Origin: Stereum hirsutum FP-91666 SS1
Lineage: Eukaryota; Basidiomycota; Agaricomycetes; Russulales; Stereaceae
Direction of reading: 5' to 3'
DNA length: 64,000 bases
Assembly (NCBI RefSeq): GCF_000264905.1
Contig: NW_006763144.1
Span: 935,648 to 999,647 of the forward strand
The position numbers and the translations under genes were made by a program. Below, in pieces: positions 23,906 through 35,667 of the stretch (positions within the stretch are counted from its first letter, which is position 1; each line of letters opens with the position of its first letter). The notes beneath the pieces are model-generated. The model was not told where the DNA came from. It searched no databases and saw nothing but the letters and a program-made list of their open reading frames with translations.

Positions 23906-26037
23906 CTACCAGCTTCCAGCAGAAACATGGACAGCTGCTAAGATGACGAGGTCGTCGTTGGTGATCAACTGTCCGGTTTCTGAGCATAAAGGATGGCTCT
24001 TGGCCGCCGTGGATGGCATTAACATGTGCATTCTCGGCGCCAAACATAACAGCTATACGCACCTTGAGGTAGTCTCTCATAGTCGTACCGAGGTGTCGGA
24101 CAAACTGCCGGAGCGTGATGGCTTTCCTGTGTATTGTCTGGTCTCTGGTACTAATCTGTCGTTTCCATACTGATGTATGGAACTATAGAGGCGAGAAAAT
24201 CCGATGAGCTTCTAGGAGACAATGTTCATACATGAATATGAGCTTACTACCCATACGCGCACTTGCACGGTAGCCTTTCCTCCCAGTTCTGCCACCTCAT
24301 TCCACCGTCGAATATGCGTACTGTTCCCTTTACAAGCTTCTGCAACCGTCAGACCGAATCCGCCTCCGTTGAGATGGTCGAGAAAGATGGGCTTTTCCAG
24401 CTTGGCTCCCGTTACATATCGACCGAAATTGGTGTCGGTGGTCGGCTGCCAATAGTGCTGAGGGATAATTGACTGAGAGAGATCGTGATGGAAGTCGAGG
24501 CAAATAGGCATGTGAGTGTATCCGAGGACGCTGGGTGGAAGGAAAAAACAACGCCGAGAGCCTTCGTAACAGATGTGGAGAGTATCGAACGGCACATGGA
24601 AGATGGCTTCAAAAACACGGCGAGCAGCATCTTGTCCCAAAGAACAAGATATCATACCGCATTCCATGAGAGCAGCGTTCATGCCGCCGTTTACTGTCTG
24701 AGACCAGTCAACATCAGCTGGAACGGATACGTGAGAGACGTGCGTAAACGAAGTTCACCTTCTTGCTAGACATCCAGTTGGCCGCAACCGGGTCAGGAGC
24801 AGTATGTTCATGATTGACACAATGCACCGGGATAGACGACATCAAGCAAGTGGACAAGCTGTCGCTTGTGTATGGGAGAGGTATGTAGTAGTCTCCTGAG
24901 GACCCCGTAGTGTTAGAGCTCCTCTAAATATCTAAACTGTGGCGAGATAGATCGGCATTATACCAGACCGATGACGAGAGAGGATGAATGGAAGAGGGCA
25001 GAGGTCTGAATTCCGCAATACCTTCCTCGCAAATCTTACCAAACTGGATGCAGCGGAAGAGCCAGGGAAGGAACTGTCCACTAATTTGGGTGAAGAGACA
25101 CTAAAGTAAGTAGGTGGCTGCCCTCGAGAAAGATTTAACGAGCCAAAACCTTGGGTTCTGTCAACCTCTGACAAGGACCAGTGCCGTAGCTCAATTCCGA
25201 GGATGGACGAAGTGGCTCGCGCAACGTTGTGATTTTGAAACTGCCAACAACTTGAGGACCCAATGGGCATGCCCGAGAATCCCGAGATGTGCTAAGTCAA
25301 AAATAAGACCAGCAACTACAGCAATGTTGTCGTTGATCCAGGGGTTATAGAAGGTGCGACCGGTCAGCATATGAGCGTCACGGTGGATCAAAATGCCTGG
25401 TGTCAAGACATGACACCAGCGTCGGTGTGTCCATGCTCTTAACGTATTACCAGACTCGAGAACAGCCTTTCGGCGAGGTGACTTCTCACCGGTGGATGCC
25501 CGAACAGATCAAGGGCTGCAGTTTTTTCATTGATTGTGCTGCTTCAGGCTCTACGAAAGCCCATTTATTCGTCCAGAGATTGCCGATTTTCCGGCACCTC
25601 AGGTTGTGAGAGCGTTTGGATTCAATGCGGCTGGTCGACTATAAAGAACAAAGCAAGTGTTCGTTCATCTAGGCTGGTGTGTGTAGATAAACATCTCACT
25701 GGGATAGCCAGAGGTTCGTAGAAGTAGCGGGAACGTGCTCACTAGCGTCAATGTGGTTGTCATCGGCTTTCAAAAATGTGCGAAGTACCGGAAACAAGGT
25801 ATAATTTAAGTCACCGTCGGCACTCCTTGTGCCCATGAATAGAGTTGAATCGGCTGTTAGTGTGTTCTAGACGTTGCGGGATCTACATACACTGCGCCTC
25901 CCCGACGGGGAAGCCCCACGGTTGTAGGTCTTAATCCCCGACCGGTGACATCTGAGCAATGAACAATAAGCTCAATGACCAGTGGTATTGAATAAATAGC
26001 GATCCCCTTCGGGAGTAACTGACCACGCCAAGATCAT
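23906..26037 (-). CDS. uncharacterised many-exon protein
   Basis: No named function recognised. About ten frames join by plausible gt..ag sites into one protein. It begins near MILAWSVTPEGDRYLFNTT and continues DLQPWGFPVGEAQSDSTL, GDLNYTLFPVLRTFLKADDN, LRCRKIGNLWTNKWAFVEPE, GRTFYNPWINDNIAVVAGLI and DLAHLGILGHAHWVLK. Then follow SGDYYIPLPYTSDSLSTCLM, DVDWSQTVNGGMNAALMECG, PQHYWQPTTDTNFGRYVTGA and NGGGFGLTVAEACKGNSTHI. The end is TLRQFVRHLGTTMRDYLK and NDDLVILAAVHVSAGSW, with TAG at 23906. From memory this resembles a family of uncharacterised mushroom proteins; I attach no function. It has no signal peptide or clear membrane segment. The 5' end is unsettled: a further possible exon starts at an ATG at 26223 (MKTTIFCFVRDNGRK), but the phases did not join. 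Confidence 0.55.
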
Positions 26038-26229
26038 TACAGACGGGAGCTATAAGGAGTCCAGATAGCTTCCGGGAGCCTCTGATGCACTCGCGACTGC
26101 ACATTATTAGCTACTACCCAGAGGTACCTGTAAGCCCATCCGATATCTGCTCGATTATGCTTGAAAATGGTGCTCACCTTTACGGCCATTGTCTCTAACG
26201 AAGCAGAAGATGGTAGTCTTCATTGTGTA

Positions 26230-27948
26230 TTCTGCGGACGGAACCTCCGTCCAGCGTCAACAGCGTATACGACTCGGAAAGAGCGGAATTAGCACCATGT
26301 ACTACTAGTCCAGTTTAGTCTGCTTGCTTCTTTGCCTCCTCGGACATGAAGCACAGCAACACCAAGTGGCTGCAGCGTAACTCCATCCCCGTCTTGGTCT
26401 CCTACCTTAAGGGTGTACTCACAACATCTTCAAGCTTCCAGTCCTGATAACCTCAACGCCATCGCACACCGGCCTTTCTAGCCGTGATCGTCTTCTCGTC
26501 ATGATCGTCGGCAAGAGGGGGGGAGACTTTGGTGGACGCGAGTCTTCCATATGATACAACTGGAACTCGGGGGATCCTAAACACCTGGCGTCTGTATGTT
26601 CAAACAAGGCAGAGAAATAATTTATAAACAGACTGTAGATGACGTCCTCACCTGATCAATAACCAAGTACACCTGCTGTGACGTCCTCGCACGTTATGAG
26701 TCACTCGAGAGCAAGTTAGCTAACGAGACCCGTGTAAGAGAGCAGAAGTGGCAGTGGGTGGCTATCCGTGGGAATTGAGGCACCTCATCTCCACGCACAG
26801 ATGCAGGACTCACTTGGTCGTGAGGACCTGGGCCGCAGAGCTGCCGAAGCTCGTCTATGTGTTTGGATCCGTTTTAAATGTCCTATGGATGGCCATCCGA
26901 TCGAGTATCACCAACGTAACCCTAGACAAGACCAGTATGCGAAGATTGTTGATCTCGTGTCTGTTCGGTTAGTGCGAATTAAAGAATATTTTTAATAGTT
27001 CGTCCACCCATCAATCCCAACGCAATAAGCTCCGATGTTCGATGTCGTGGTGGAAAATCCTGTTCAGAGCTGATACCCCTGGGCGAATGAAGAATCCGGC
27101 TACAGAGCACTTGAGAGCGAGAGGGAGTGTAATGAAGAGGCAATCGAGTACAGCCCGGAAGATCGCCATGACCTCGCCATATTTTTTAGATGGCTTCCTG
27201 CTGGTAGTTGGTTTGAAGGATCGACAGGTCAGCATTCCTGCGCGGCTAAATTTTCTCGTTTGCGACACTGGAATAATAAAGAGTCTCCTTTTAACGGTGA
27301 TATTGTGGGGAACGAGTTCTTCTTACACCTATAAGTAGGTTGTGAGTATGTGAGCAAAGACTTCGTCACACTAACAAGAGCATGATAACCATGAAACCGA
27401 GGACTGATTACGAACTGGTATGGTGATCGATATCGGAAACGAGTACAAGGCCGAGTGAGCGAGCAACGCACGCATGAGAACGATGTCGGTGAAGCACTGA
27501 GAAGAAACCTAGAAAGACTCAGAGGCATCGTAGAGAGGTAGACATAGACATTCCTTAGTAATAGTCGATCCGGGTGCCTCGGTCGACTTCGCTGAGACGG
27601 TAAAAACTTGCGAGAAAATAGACCAAATAAGCGCCGAGCGAGCTATACATGTGAGGATATAGCTCGTGAAGGCAGGCTTGCATCTGAAAGCGCGGTACGT
27701 GAGTGAATGGTCCATAGCATCGATGCGTCCGGGGGCTTGATCACACGAAGTCGCATCCATAAGAGTTGAGAAATGTATACAGCCGGAGAGCGCGAATTAA
27801 ATACGGGATGGGTAAAGCAGTAAGCGTGACGAGTGCAATGATTGCGGTGTGGTGTAACGTGAATCGGGCTTGTGACGCTGGATGAGTATGATACACGTCT
27901 AGGAGTGAAATAGGGCAATGATCGGGGCGAGAGTCAAGGGTGCAAGAC
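26230..27948. other. poorly resolved stretch with coding traces
   Basis: 1.7 kb upstream of the uncharacterised gene. On the minus strand, about 26300-26430 reads EYTLKVGDQDGDGVTLQPLG with good codon use, and 26419-26607 holds a short frame ending in VIRTGSLKML. These could be the 3' end of another small gene. Further upstream lies the candidate at 27011-27760. I could not assemble a convincing model. Confidence 0.35.
27011..27760 (-). CDS. weak candidate: small membrane protein, unknown
   Basis: Minus-strand pieces look coding: MQACLHELYPHMYSSLGAYL followed by VYFLASFYRLSEVDRGTRID near 27540-27690, and a terminal exon with MAIFRAVLDCLFITLPLALK and FIRPGVSALNRIFHHDIEHR ending at 27011. Third positions are rich in C/T. 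The middle (27270-27530) has several frames and no obvious joins. I recognise no family and the gene could be spurious. Confidence 0.25.
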
Positions 27949-28700
27949 TCAGTGGGACGGAGATGACTGGGGTTGCATGTTTTCAGGTACTAAATAAACC
28001 ACAATATTCGTGAGCAAGATGCAGAGAGAAATTGTGGTATGGATATAGAGGTTAGGTCGAGATTGAGATAGTGGTGGGACGTACAAGGAGGAAGTTGTGG
28101 TCGGGTGTTCTCCGAGAATACCCGTCCCAAAAGTACGCCCACACCCTCAAACACACCCAGCAGTATACCACAGGCTACGGCTGACCCAAATGCTGATCTT
28201 GGTCCACCTGGGGAAACGATGACGACACGTATGTGCGTTCAGCGAGATGTCGAACGAGATCGGAGTGAGGAAATGACTGACTTCGTGCGGCCAGACAACC
28301 ACCGGTCATGAACCCAGAGATGATCGCATTCCATGCGTCCTCCTTTTGTCGCCATCCCTTGACGGCACAGTCAAATGTTGAGAACATACCACCCCACACA
28401 CCGAAGTTGCCACCCGTGACGGGTGCGCGGGCTTTGATGGTAGAGATGGCACCGATGAATCGCTCGCCCTGGAACACAGTTCATCACCCAGACAAAGTGA
28501 AACAAGCAAAGGCACGTACCTTTGGTGAGTTCCGGGCACCCTTGATACCGTGCCAGATACCACCACCGACCGCTCCCATTGCGAACGCGCCGCCAAAGTC
28601 GTTAAGAATGACCCATGGGCTGCCCGAGTCTATGAGCGCGCGTCTTTCTGGTGGTGTATGTACTACTCACCAAGGGTCTCGTGTGTGATCAGCGTGGGCC
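27949..28700 (-). CDS. TIM17: mitochondrial import inner membrane translocase subunit Tim17
   Basis: Core of the TIM23 presequence translocase in the mitochondrial inner membrane. Exon 1 at 28700 reads [11 protein letters not shown] and joins to [20 protein letters not shown], then [52 protein letters not shown] and [18 protein letters not shown]. After an intron come [19 protein letters not shown] and the end [13 protein letters not shown] with TGA at 27949. The four Gly-rich hydrophobic segments and the acidic N-terminal start ([11 protein letters not shown]) match Tim17 rather than Tim22 or Tim23. Four or five exons, about 160 residues, normal length. It is head-to-head with the zinc-finger gene across 315 bp. 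Confidence 0.95.
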
Positions 28701-29015
28701 ATTTTTCAAGAATTAAGAACAAGGACGGGCAGGGATGGCTGACGTTGTACGCGAGAGCGAGGAGCGAATCGGACGAAAACGTCGAAGGGCCAGAAATTCT
28801 CGGGGGACCGGCTTAGTCAGCATCGGTTAACTTACGTATGTGCGCGTGACCCAATTTGGCGTTCGTTTATTGCCGAAATCAACAAAAGGGCGCGTCGCGT
28901 CCGACTCGTCCTCTTGCTCTCTCCCATCATCTCCGCTTACCGGACTCACCCCCTTCCCCGACACACGTTCACCGCCCCGACTACAGTTAACACAGCACAC
29001 ACATATACAACAATA
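28701..29015. promoter_or_regulatory. bidirectional promoter region, TIM17 / 4CXXC zinc-finger gene
   Basis: 315 bp between two divergent start codons, with a pyrimidine-rich run on the plus strand just before the zinc-finger ATG. No TATA box is evident. Confidence 0.5.
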
Positions 29016-32000
29016 ATGTCGGCGAGGACACAGCCACGCCCTATATCTTCTGCAAGGCGACTCTCGCATGTGCAAGTTCCCCCTTCTCCATATCGCACCC
29101 CCTCTTCCGCACGCGTCATGCCGACCCCAACCGCGACCCAGAATGGGTCCGACCAGGAGAACACCCCTCTGCCCAAAGCACGCGCTTCCATATCTCCTGC
29201 CAAATCTACCACTGCCGGCACGACTCCATTGAAGCGGAAAAGGTCAGAGCTCGATCTGTCTCATTCCCAAGGACGAGACATGGCGTCTGCTTCGTCGGAT
29301 CCCAAGTACAAGAAACAGAAAGTTACCGTCGACGTCTTATCCAAGCCGAAACCATCCCCCACCAAGAAGATTGGCACGTCAAAGTCGGCGGCCCTCGCGA
29401 CCGGTGAGGATCCCCAGAACGCGAGTGAGGAGTTCCCCGACGGTTCTTTTTATTGCCATCAATGTGCGCGTAAGAAGGATGTCAAGGGTCAGTCTTGATC
29501 TTGTTCTTCTTTGTACGCGTTCTGACGCGTTCTACGGTCGACCAGATGGCCTTCAATGCACTATGGCCACCGCCAAGGGCCGCTGCAGAGGTCGCTATTG
29601 CAAGCGTTGCCTCACTAATAGGTACGGCCTCGACATGGCCGGTATCATGTCGGACGGTACTGCCAGCCGAACGAAGGAGCACGTCAAAGGCACAATGTTC
29701 ATTTTCAAGTATATCACTTCTCATCTTCATCTATAAAATTAGCTACGACATTGACCATGCATGTACAATCGTAGGTGCCCTAAATGTAAGGACGCCTGCA
29801 ATTGTCGCTACTGTCGCAAGGCGAAAGGACTCCCACCGACAGGGTATGTTCGGTCCCTTCTTCGCGAGACATGTCGTCCTCATCATTTTTCGTCGATAGC
29901 AATTTTAATCTTGCAGCTAAGAAGGCGGAGGCTGCCAAGGCTGATAGTGACTCTGACGACGATAAGCAGGTGAGTGACAGATCGCGCTGTGTCAATGTGC
30001 ACATATACTCATGGCCCTTGCAGACTACTACTAAAGCGAAGGGCAAGCAACCCGAGAAGACCCCTAGAAGGTCGAAAGCTGAGGTTAACAAACAACCTAA
30101 AGGCTCCACGTCTGCTTCCGCGACTACTAAACCCAAGGTCTCTAAGAAGTCCGCGTCGACTGCTACTCCCGCCACCAACATTGCAGCAAAGCCCAAACGC
30201 GCCTATGCTCCGAAACCCAAGCCGATTCCCCAACCTCACTGGAAATCTGTCCATCTTCCGTCGAACTTCTCTCACTCTGCGGCTCTCGCCCGTATGGGTG
30301 TCCGCGAATTTGTTCTCCGCTTCTCTAATTTGTTCGATATGACTCGTCCCAACCTCGAGGAGCTCGAGGAGATCGCAGGGTCGTCCGTCAACGGCCGTCG
30401 TCATGCCGTTCTGGACGATGACGAGGACGAGGAGATGATGACGGAGGAGGAATGCGAAGTCTCGCTCGGGTGGGTGAGCGAGGTGTGCGTCAAGACCATC
30501 GTCGTCGGCCTGCTCCACCTCATTGCGGAGAACGACGCTGCGGTTGGCAGCTCACAAGGGAGGAAATTAGTCCTTACCGCGGCTAAGGAGGCGAACTCAT
30601 GTGGCGCGAACCTCTCTCGCCTTTGGGGTGCCCTTGCCTCTATGCGCTCCTCCCTTTCCGCCCTCGCCGACCCGCTCGACACACTTACCTTCCCGGACCC
30701 GCTCCCGCCCCCAGTGTTAGCTACGGCGCATAGCACGAGGAGTGGGAAGTTAGCTGGGAGCGGTGTACATGTGGCGACGTCGGCGCAGTTGGTTTACGTG
30801 GTCGAGGCGCTCATAGAGTACGCGATTGGAGCAGGGAGGGTGAAGGAGGAGATGGCGCAAGTGGAGGCGCAGATCAAGGAGCTGGGTAAGGAAGACAGGG
30901 AGAGGACGAAAGAAGAGAAGGACAGATGGGAGGGCGCTAAGAAGGATGCGGTGCGTTGTATTCTCTTCCTCGTATGGTCTCGGTCGGGGACTATTTCGCT
31001 GATTGCATTTACCATAACGTTCACAGGACAAGACGGATCGTGCGCAGCATAAGGTAGCCCTCGCAGCCATCGAACAAGCCCACCGCCTCGCCGTCCAGTC
31101 CTACAACCCCCGCTTCTCACCCCTCGGAATAGACCATGACGGTCGGATATATTACGCTCTCACACCTTCCTTCGCCGAACAGGAAGCCACTCTCGCGCTC
31201 CTCCAAGGCGACAAGAAGAAGTCCGGGAAAGCGAAGGGCAGGGCTCGCATCACTGACGACGATAGAAAGGTGTGTGAGAAGTGGGGTTGGTTCGTCGCGG
31301 TTTATGGCAGGAAACCTGCGGCAGAAAAGGGAGCGGCCGCGGAGACCAAACAGAAAGGCAAGAAGAAGGCTGAGGACGAGGACGAGGAAGGGCCGGATGA
31401 TGGAGAGGAGAAGTTCTGGGCGTTTTGGGAACCAGAGGAGGTGAGGAAGGTAGCGAAGTGGATAGAGTTGAAGAATGGGCTGGACAAGGAGGAAAAGGTC
31501 AAGGCCAAGGGCAAGACTTCCAGTGCGAAGACGACCGACAAGACCGCGGGCGTGTCTGCAGCCAAGCCGAGGCCTATGAGCCCCACGAAACCGGTCCCTG
31601 TTGTTCTTGTTGGGAAGGCGAAGGCTGGGGAAAAGGGACGCGCTGGTCCTTCCACGAGCGGCACTTCGACGAAGGTTACTTCAAGGGCGGCGAGCAGTAC
31701 AGTCGTTGCTGATACGGATGCAGATGGGGATGTCGATATGGATTCGAGCTCGAAGGCCTCGTCGCCTCTGTCTGATGTTTCTGACGTCGAGGACCAGCAT
31801 AAGCACGGTCATGCTGCGGAAGACGTGGATGAGTTGTCGGAGCTGTCTCCGGCTTCGCTTTCAGAGGATGATGACGACGAGGAAAGCGAGGATGAAGATG
31901 CAGATGAGCAGGACGCGGAGACGCAGATGCGGGAGATGATGCGCGTAGATGAGGAGGGGAGGGTGCTGCCCGTCAGGAAGGATCTCGAGGCGTTGGTCAA

Positions 32001-32097
32001 GGGGTTGCAAGAGTATGCGGACATACTAGAGTGGAGGATCAGTAGGATGGTGGATGACGAGGCTGTGGTTCAGGAGAAGGGGAAGGGAAAAGTTTAG
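29016..32097 (+). CDS. CDCA7-like 4CXXC zinc-finger (zf-4CXXC_R1) chromatin protein with DDT/WHIM-like region
   Basis: Nuclear protein of about 900 residues. The start at 29016 (MSARTQPRPISSARRLSHVQ) opens a basic, Ser/Pro-rich tail. Residues about 145-240, split over three exons, hold the zinc-finger cluster: FYCHQCARKKDVKG, LQCTMATAKGRCRGRYCKRC, then CPKCKDACNCRYCRKAKG, the signature of the CDCA7 family domain. Downstream, FVLRFSNLFDMTRPNLEELE and WVSEVCVKTIVVGLLHLIAE resemble a DDT domain, and SPLGIDHDGRIYYALTP resembles the WHIM module that follows it in remodelling-complex proteins. The C-terminal third is Lys/Glu/Asp-rich. Five introns are inferred; one after DDDKQ is in frame. CDCA7 proteins recruit HELLS-type remodellers and support DNA methylation; a similar role here is inference. 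Confidence 0.82.
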
Positions 32098-32593
32098 AGT
32101 TTGGTGGTTCCCTGTTTGATGCACGTCGTCCTGCGCCCTTAGATGGACTTACTAACTTACTCTGTCCCGCTCCAAGTAAAGCTGGTGTTTCTTTTTTCTT
32201 TTTCTTTTTCTCTATCTTACCGTCCTCTCGCGTACAGCGTAGTGCCGATGTGTTGTATAGATCCGGTGCTCTGGCGTTGTGCACTCGGATCATCGCTTTC
32301 GTCGTCGTATTCCTCGCTCCCGTCTAGTTCTGCTAATGCATCTGATTGTTGTTTCTCCCAAGTTTTATTCAGTTTTCGTTCTATTTACTGTAACTTTTGG
32401 CCTCCTTGACCCTGACTTTGACCTTGACATGACTACAGAACTCTAATACTACTAGACCACGTTCTGTGCATTTTATTTCTGTCATATTATTAGCTTATCC
32501 ATTATTGTTGCAGTCTCCATATCCGCGTCTGTCTTTCGCGTTCGAGTCCGAGTAGTGCACTCGCCAACAGATGAAACCGTATACAGGTATGCA
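32098..32593. terminator. convergent 3' region with T-rich tract
   Basis: About 0.5 kb between the stops of the zinc-finger gene (plus) and SWS1 (minus). A T-rich pyrimidine run at about 32190-32215 (ttctttttctttttctc) is the only feature; it would suit 3'-end formation of the plus-strand gene. Confidence 0.4.
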
Positions 32594-33210
32594 TCAAGAT
32601 TCCGTTCTAAGCAAGGCGACAAAATCGTCCGGTCCGACCTGCTTCTCGACGAACTTTCCAAGTCTATCCGCCAGCTGCACCGCCAGTACATGTTTGCACT
32701 ACAGCACAACACTCATCGCGTCAAATGTGTGCAAGAAAATTTGAGAGCAGGAATGAAAGGCACGAACCATGATATGCGAGTCCATTAAAAGAATGGCTTT
32801 TGAGAAAGCAGGACAGGTGCAGAAGGCGGGCGTCGCTGGTGATTGGGGGAGGGAAGGGAAGACGGTACGGGTCGCCGTTGAGCTATGGACGTGATAATGG
32901 TGGTGACCCCATGTTGTCGTATATCTTATCACTGTTAAGAGCAGTCAATATTTCGGGACTGTGAGTTCAATTTTACAGACGTGAAGGAAGTGTCTTACCG
33001 CATTCTCTATCTATGAGGTCGAGAGCAGCGAGGAGGAGGTCGTCGGAGAAGAGATGGCTTAGCTTTTCGACTATATCTTCGGTTACTAAAAGCAGCCAAT
33101 TAAATGCATAAAGTTATACTCATAGACTACGGGCATATGAACTTACAGCCGGTTGTTCTCAGAGGATCGAGAATTGTGTCCAAGACACGATATATGTCTT
33201 CGCTCGGCAT
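32594..33210 (-). CDS. SWS1: SWIM zinc-finger protein, Shu-complex subunit Sws1 / ZSWIM7
   Basis: Sws1 with Rad51-paralogue partners promotes Rad51 filament formation in homologous recombination. Joined exons give about 139 residues, close to human ZSWIM7. Start at 33210 (MPSEDIYRVLDTILDPLRTT), then LTEDIVEKLSHLFSDDLLLA, LDLIDREC, YTTTWGHHHYHVH, the SWIM motif and QVGPDDFVALLRTES with TGA at 32594. The SWIM motif CxC..CxH is present as FCTCPAFSKAILLMDSHIM joined to CKHVLAVQLADRL; an intron falls between the CxC half and the CxH half. Three introns with gt..ag. It is divergent from TRM11 over 296 bp. No separate frame in this region was long enough to reveal the whole gene. Confidence 0.85.
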
Positions 33211-33506
33211 GGTTGAACAATTACAGCTTACTTATGCTAGAACGCTTCAAAACAGCAGTGATCAGAATTTCATCCTAAAAAGATGTCCCTCGTATCGCTA
33301 GGTTGAGTCGAAAATATACTGTCAAGGTGTCAGTGTCAGGATGTCTCCGGGAAAGATGGGCCACACGAGAGTGATGAATGTGGCGATAAGGTGTTTGTTT
33401 GGATCAGAGGCTCTTGCCAAACAACGCCTGCAAATATCCGATCTGAGATCCATCGCTCTTCACTCCGAACATCCGGCTCTCGTCTGGGATCCAGTCACTG
33501 GCGCTC

Positions 33507-35541
33507 ATGTCTCGCCCATATCTCTTTGTCTTTGCTCAAGCACACGATGAATTCAGAATACCAGAACTGCTGTCTATAGCTGATCTGTACGGTTTTAAGC
33601 TCAGCATCCCGGAGGACTTCGACAGCTCGCGGCCGTTCTCTGTCTTGCAGCTCGAAGAGGAAGAACATGCGATACTGCTGGCGAGGAGATGTATCTTGAT
33701 CAAGTGCGTGACCTGCTTGCTCGCTTATCTTAACCATTTTCCCATGCTTTGCCCTGGGTTAGGTCGATTTATGAGTTTTACGCCCGCGGTGCCACATACG
33801 AAGACCTTCACGCACTCAACGAAAAACACGGCCGCTCGAAATGGGAGAAATATATCCCTAACACGTCATTCAAATTCTTCGTGAATGGATACAACCAGTC
33901 TATTCCACAGCGAAGACAACGTGAAGTCGTCGAGAGCTTCTCGTATATGGATTTCCTGGGAAAGATCGACATGAAAAATCCCGAGGTAGTGATGGGTTGT
34001 TTCGAGGAATGTGAGTTATGGTATATTTATCGACTTATGTGAAGACTTGACTCACAAGGCATCGGATAGACGCTGACACGAAAGGGACGACAAGACATAA
34101 GCATGAAGGAGACGGGAACTTCAAGGAGGTTTTCTTTGGCAGGTTGGTACGTTCCTTACTATGCCGAAACGGATTTCACCACCTACCTCAGAATCCTCGA
34201 AACGATGTCTCTGACCACTTCTGAAGGTAGAAGAGGGCTCTGCGCGGTCTCTAATTAAGAAGTTCGATGTCAAAAAGAGAGCTTATTTCGGGAACACGAG
34301 TATGGAAGCCGAAATTTCATTGCTCATGGCGAACCAGACTCTAGTGAGTGCATTCGTGGTCTAGGGCCTTTTTCGCTTTGCTTACTGCTAATGCTCATGC
34401 AGGCTTCTCCAGGCAAGCTTGTCTACGATCCATTCATCGGTACCGGTAGCATGGCATATGTGAGTTTCTCGCTCCTCGCACCTTCACATGAACGTTAAAC
34501 ATCGGGGCAGACAACAGCGCACTTTGGAGCCTTCGTCTTTGGTTCAGATATCGACGGCCGTCAAATGCGAGGAAAAGGTACGCTACCCTAACTAACTTGT
34601 GCGCCCCTATCGCTCTGACTCCAATGCGGCGGACCTGCTTGATCTCACATTCTGTCATGGTCATTTTCACAGAGACACGCCCAGGCATCATACGAGCGTC
34701 AGCGCAGTACGGTGTCGAGCAGCGCATCATCGACTTATGCACCTTCGACGTAACACGCAATCCATGGCGATGTGGCGGCTTGTTTGATGCGATAATTACT
34801 GATCCGCCTTGTGAGCTTGCCTTATAGAGCCTTCGAGAAAGACAGACTAAACCGAGTATATTTCGACTCACTAGATGGTGTTCGTGCTGGTGCAAAACGT
34901 CTTGGGCGGAAGAAGGAGCGCGAACGAACGACGACTCCAGCGGTACACATACCACGCCCGTATGTCATTGACGCCACCTATCAATTCGACTCGCCTCCGC
35001 CCTCGTACTCGTACTCATACTCACTCCTCCATCATATAGTGATGATCAACCCTACGTTCCACCGACAAAACCCTACGAACTGTCTGCCCTCGCCACAGAC
35101 CTCGTTCTCCTGGCCCGCTACCTCCTCAAACCCAACGGCCGACTGGTTTTCTTCCTTCCCACAGTAACGGATGAATATCAAGAGGTTGATATATCGACCA
35201 TGATGTGCGAGGGGATGGAGGTTATCGCGAATTCCTTGCAGGACTTTGGGGCGTGGGGCCGACGGGTATGTTCACTACCTGCGCCATTTCATCTGGTGAA
35301 ATTCTCTCTGTGCTGATCGATCGCAATGCAGCTCGTTACGATCCGAAAGATTACATCAGAGACTTACCACCCGCCTGAATTCGAGCCAGTAGCGAACGAC
35401 ACAGCAAATAAGAAAGAGGGTGAGCACGTTCCTGCGCATCGAGACTTCAGAGAGAAGTATTTTTTGGGATTCAAGAAAGACTCTGAGAGTGAATCAAGAG
35501 AGGCTTTGGACCCAGGGGTCAGTCGAGACTCAAAAGCATAA
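33507..35541 (+). CDS. TRM11: tRNA (guanine-10-N2)-methyltransferase, catalytic subunit
   Basis: Methylates G10 of cytosolic tRNAs together with Trm112. The start at 33507 (MSRPYLFVFAQAHDEFRIPE) begins the THUMP-type N-terminal region (IPELLSIADLYGFKL, LLARRCILIK, SIYEFYARGATYEDLHAL, FVNGYNQSIPQRRQREVVES). The methyltransferase core shows FFGRL, KKRAYFGNTSMEAEISLLMA, the SAM-binding motif KLVYDPFIGTGSMAY, then FGAFVFGSDIDGRQMRGK. The catalytic motif TDPPY is split by an intron between its last proline and the tyrosine (TDPP|YGVRAGAKRLG). Downstream are KPYELSALATDLVLLARYLL and LVFFLPTVTDEYQEVD. About eight introns are inferred. It ends at TAA 35541 after a charged tail, 126 bp from the convergent F-box gene. 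Confidence 0.92.
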
Positions 35542-35667
35542 ATTGCAGAAGAAACACGTTGTTCATTCGGAAGTAAAGACAGCAACACGCCTGTACCACT
35601 ACACTGTAACATTTTGTCTCCATCAAACTAGAAAAAGTGCCGAATATCTCAGGCTCGAGTCCCCACA

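Noticed and set aside
35003..35030. Short (tactcg)n-like microsatellite
   Set aside because: It lies within a TRM11 intron and has only three or four imperfect units; no sign of function.
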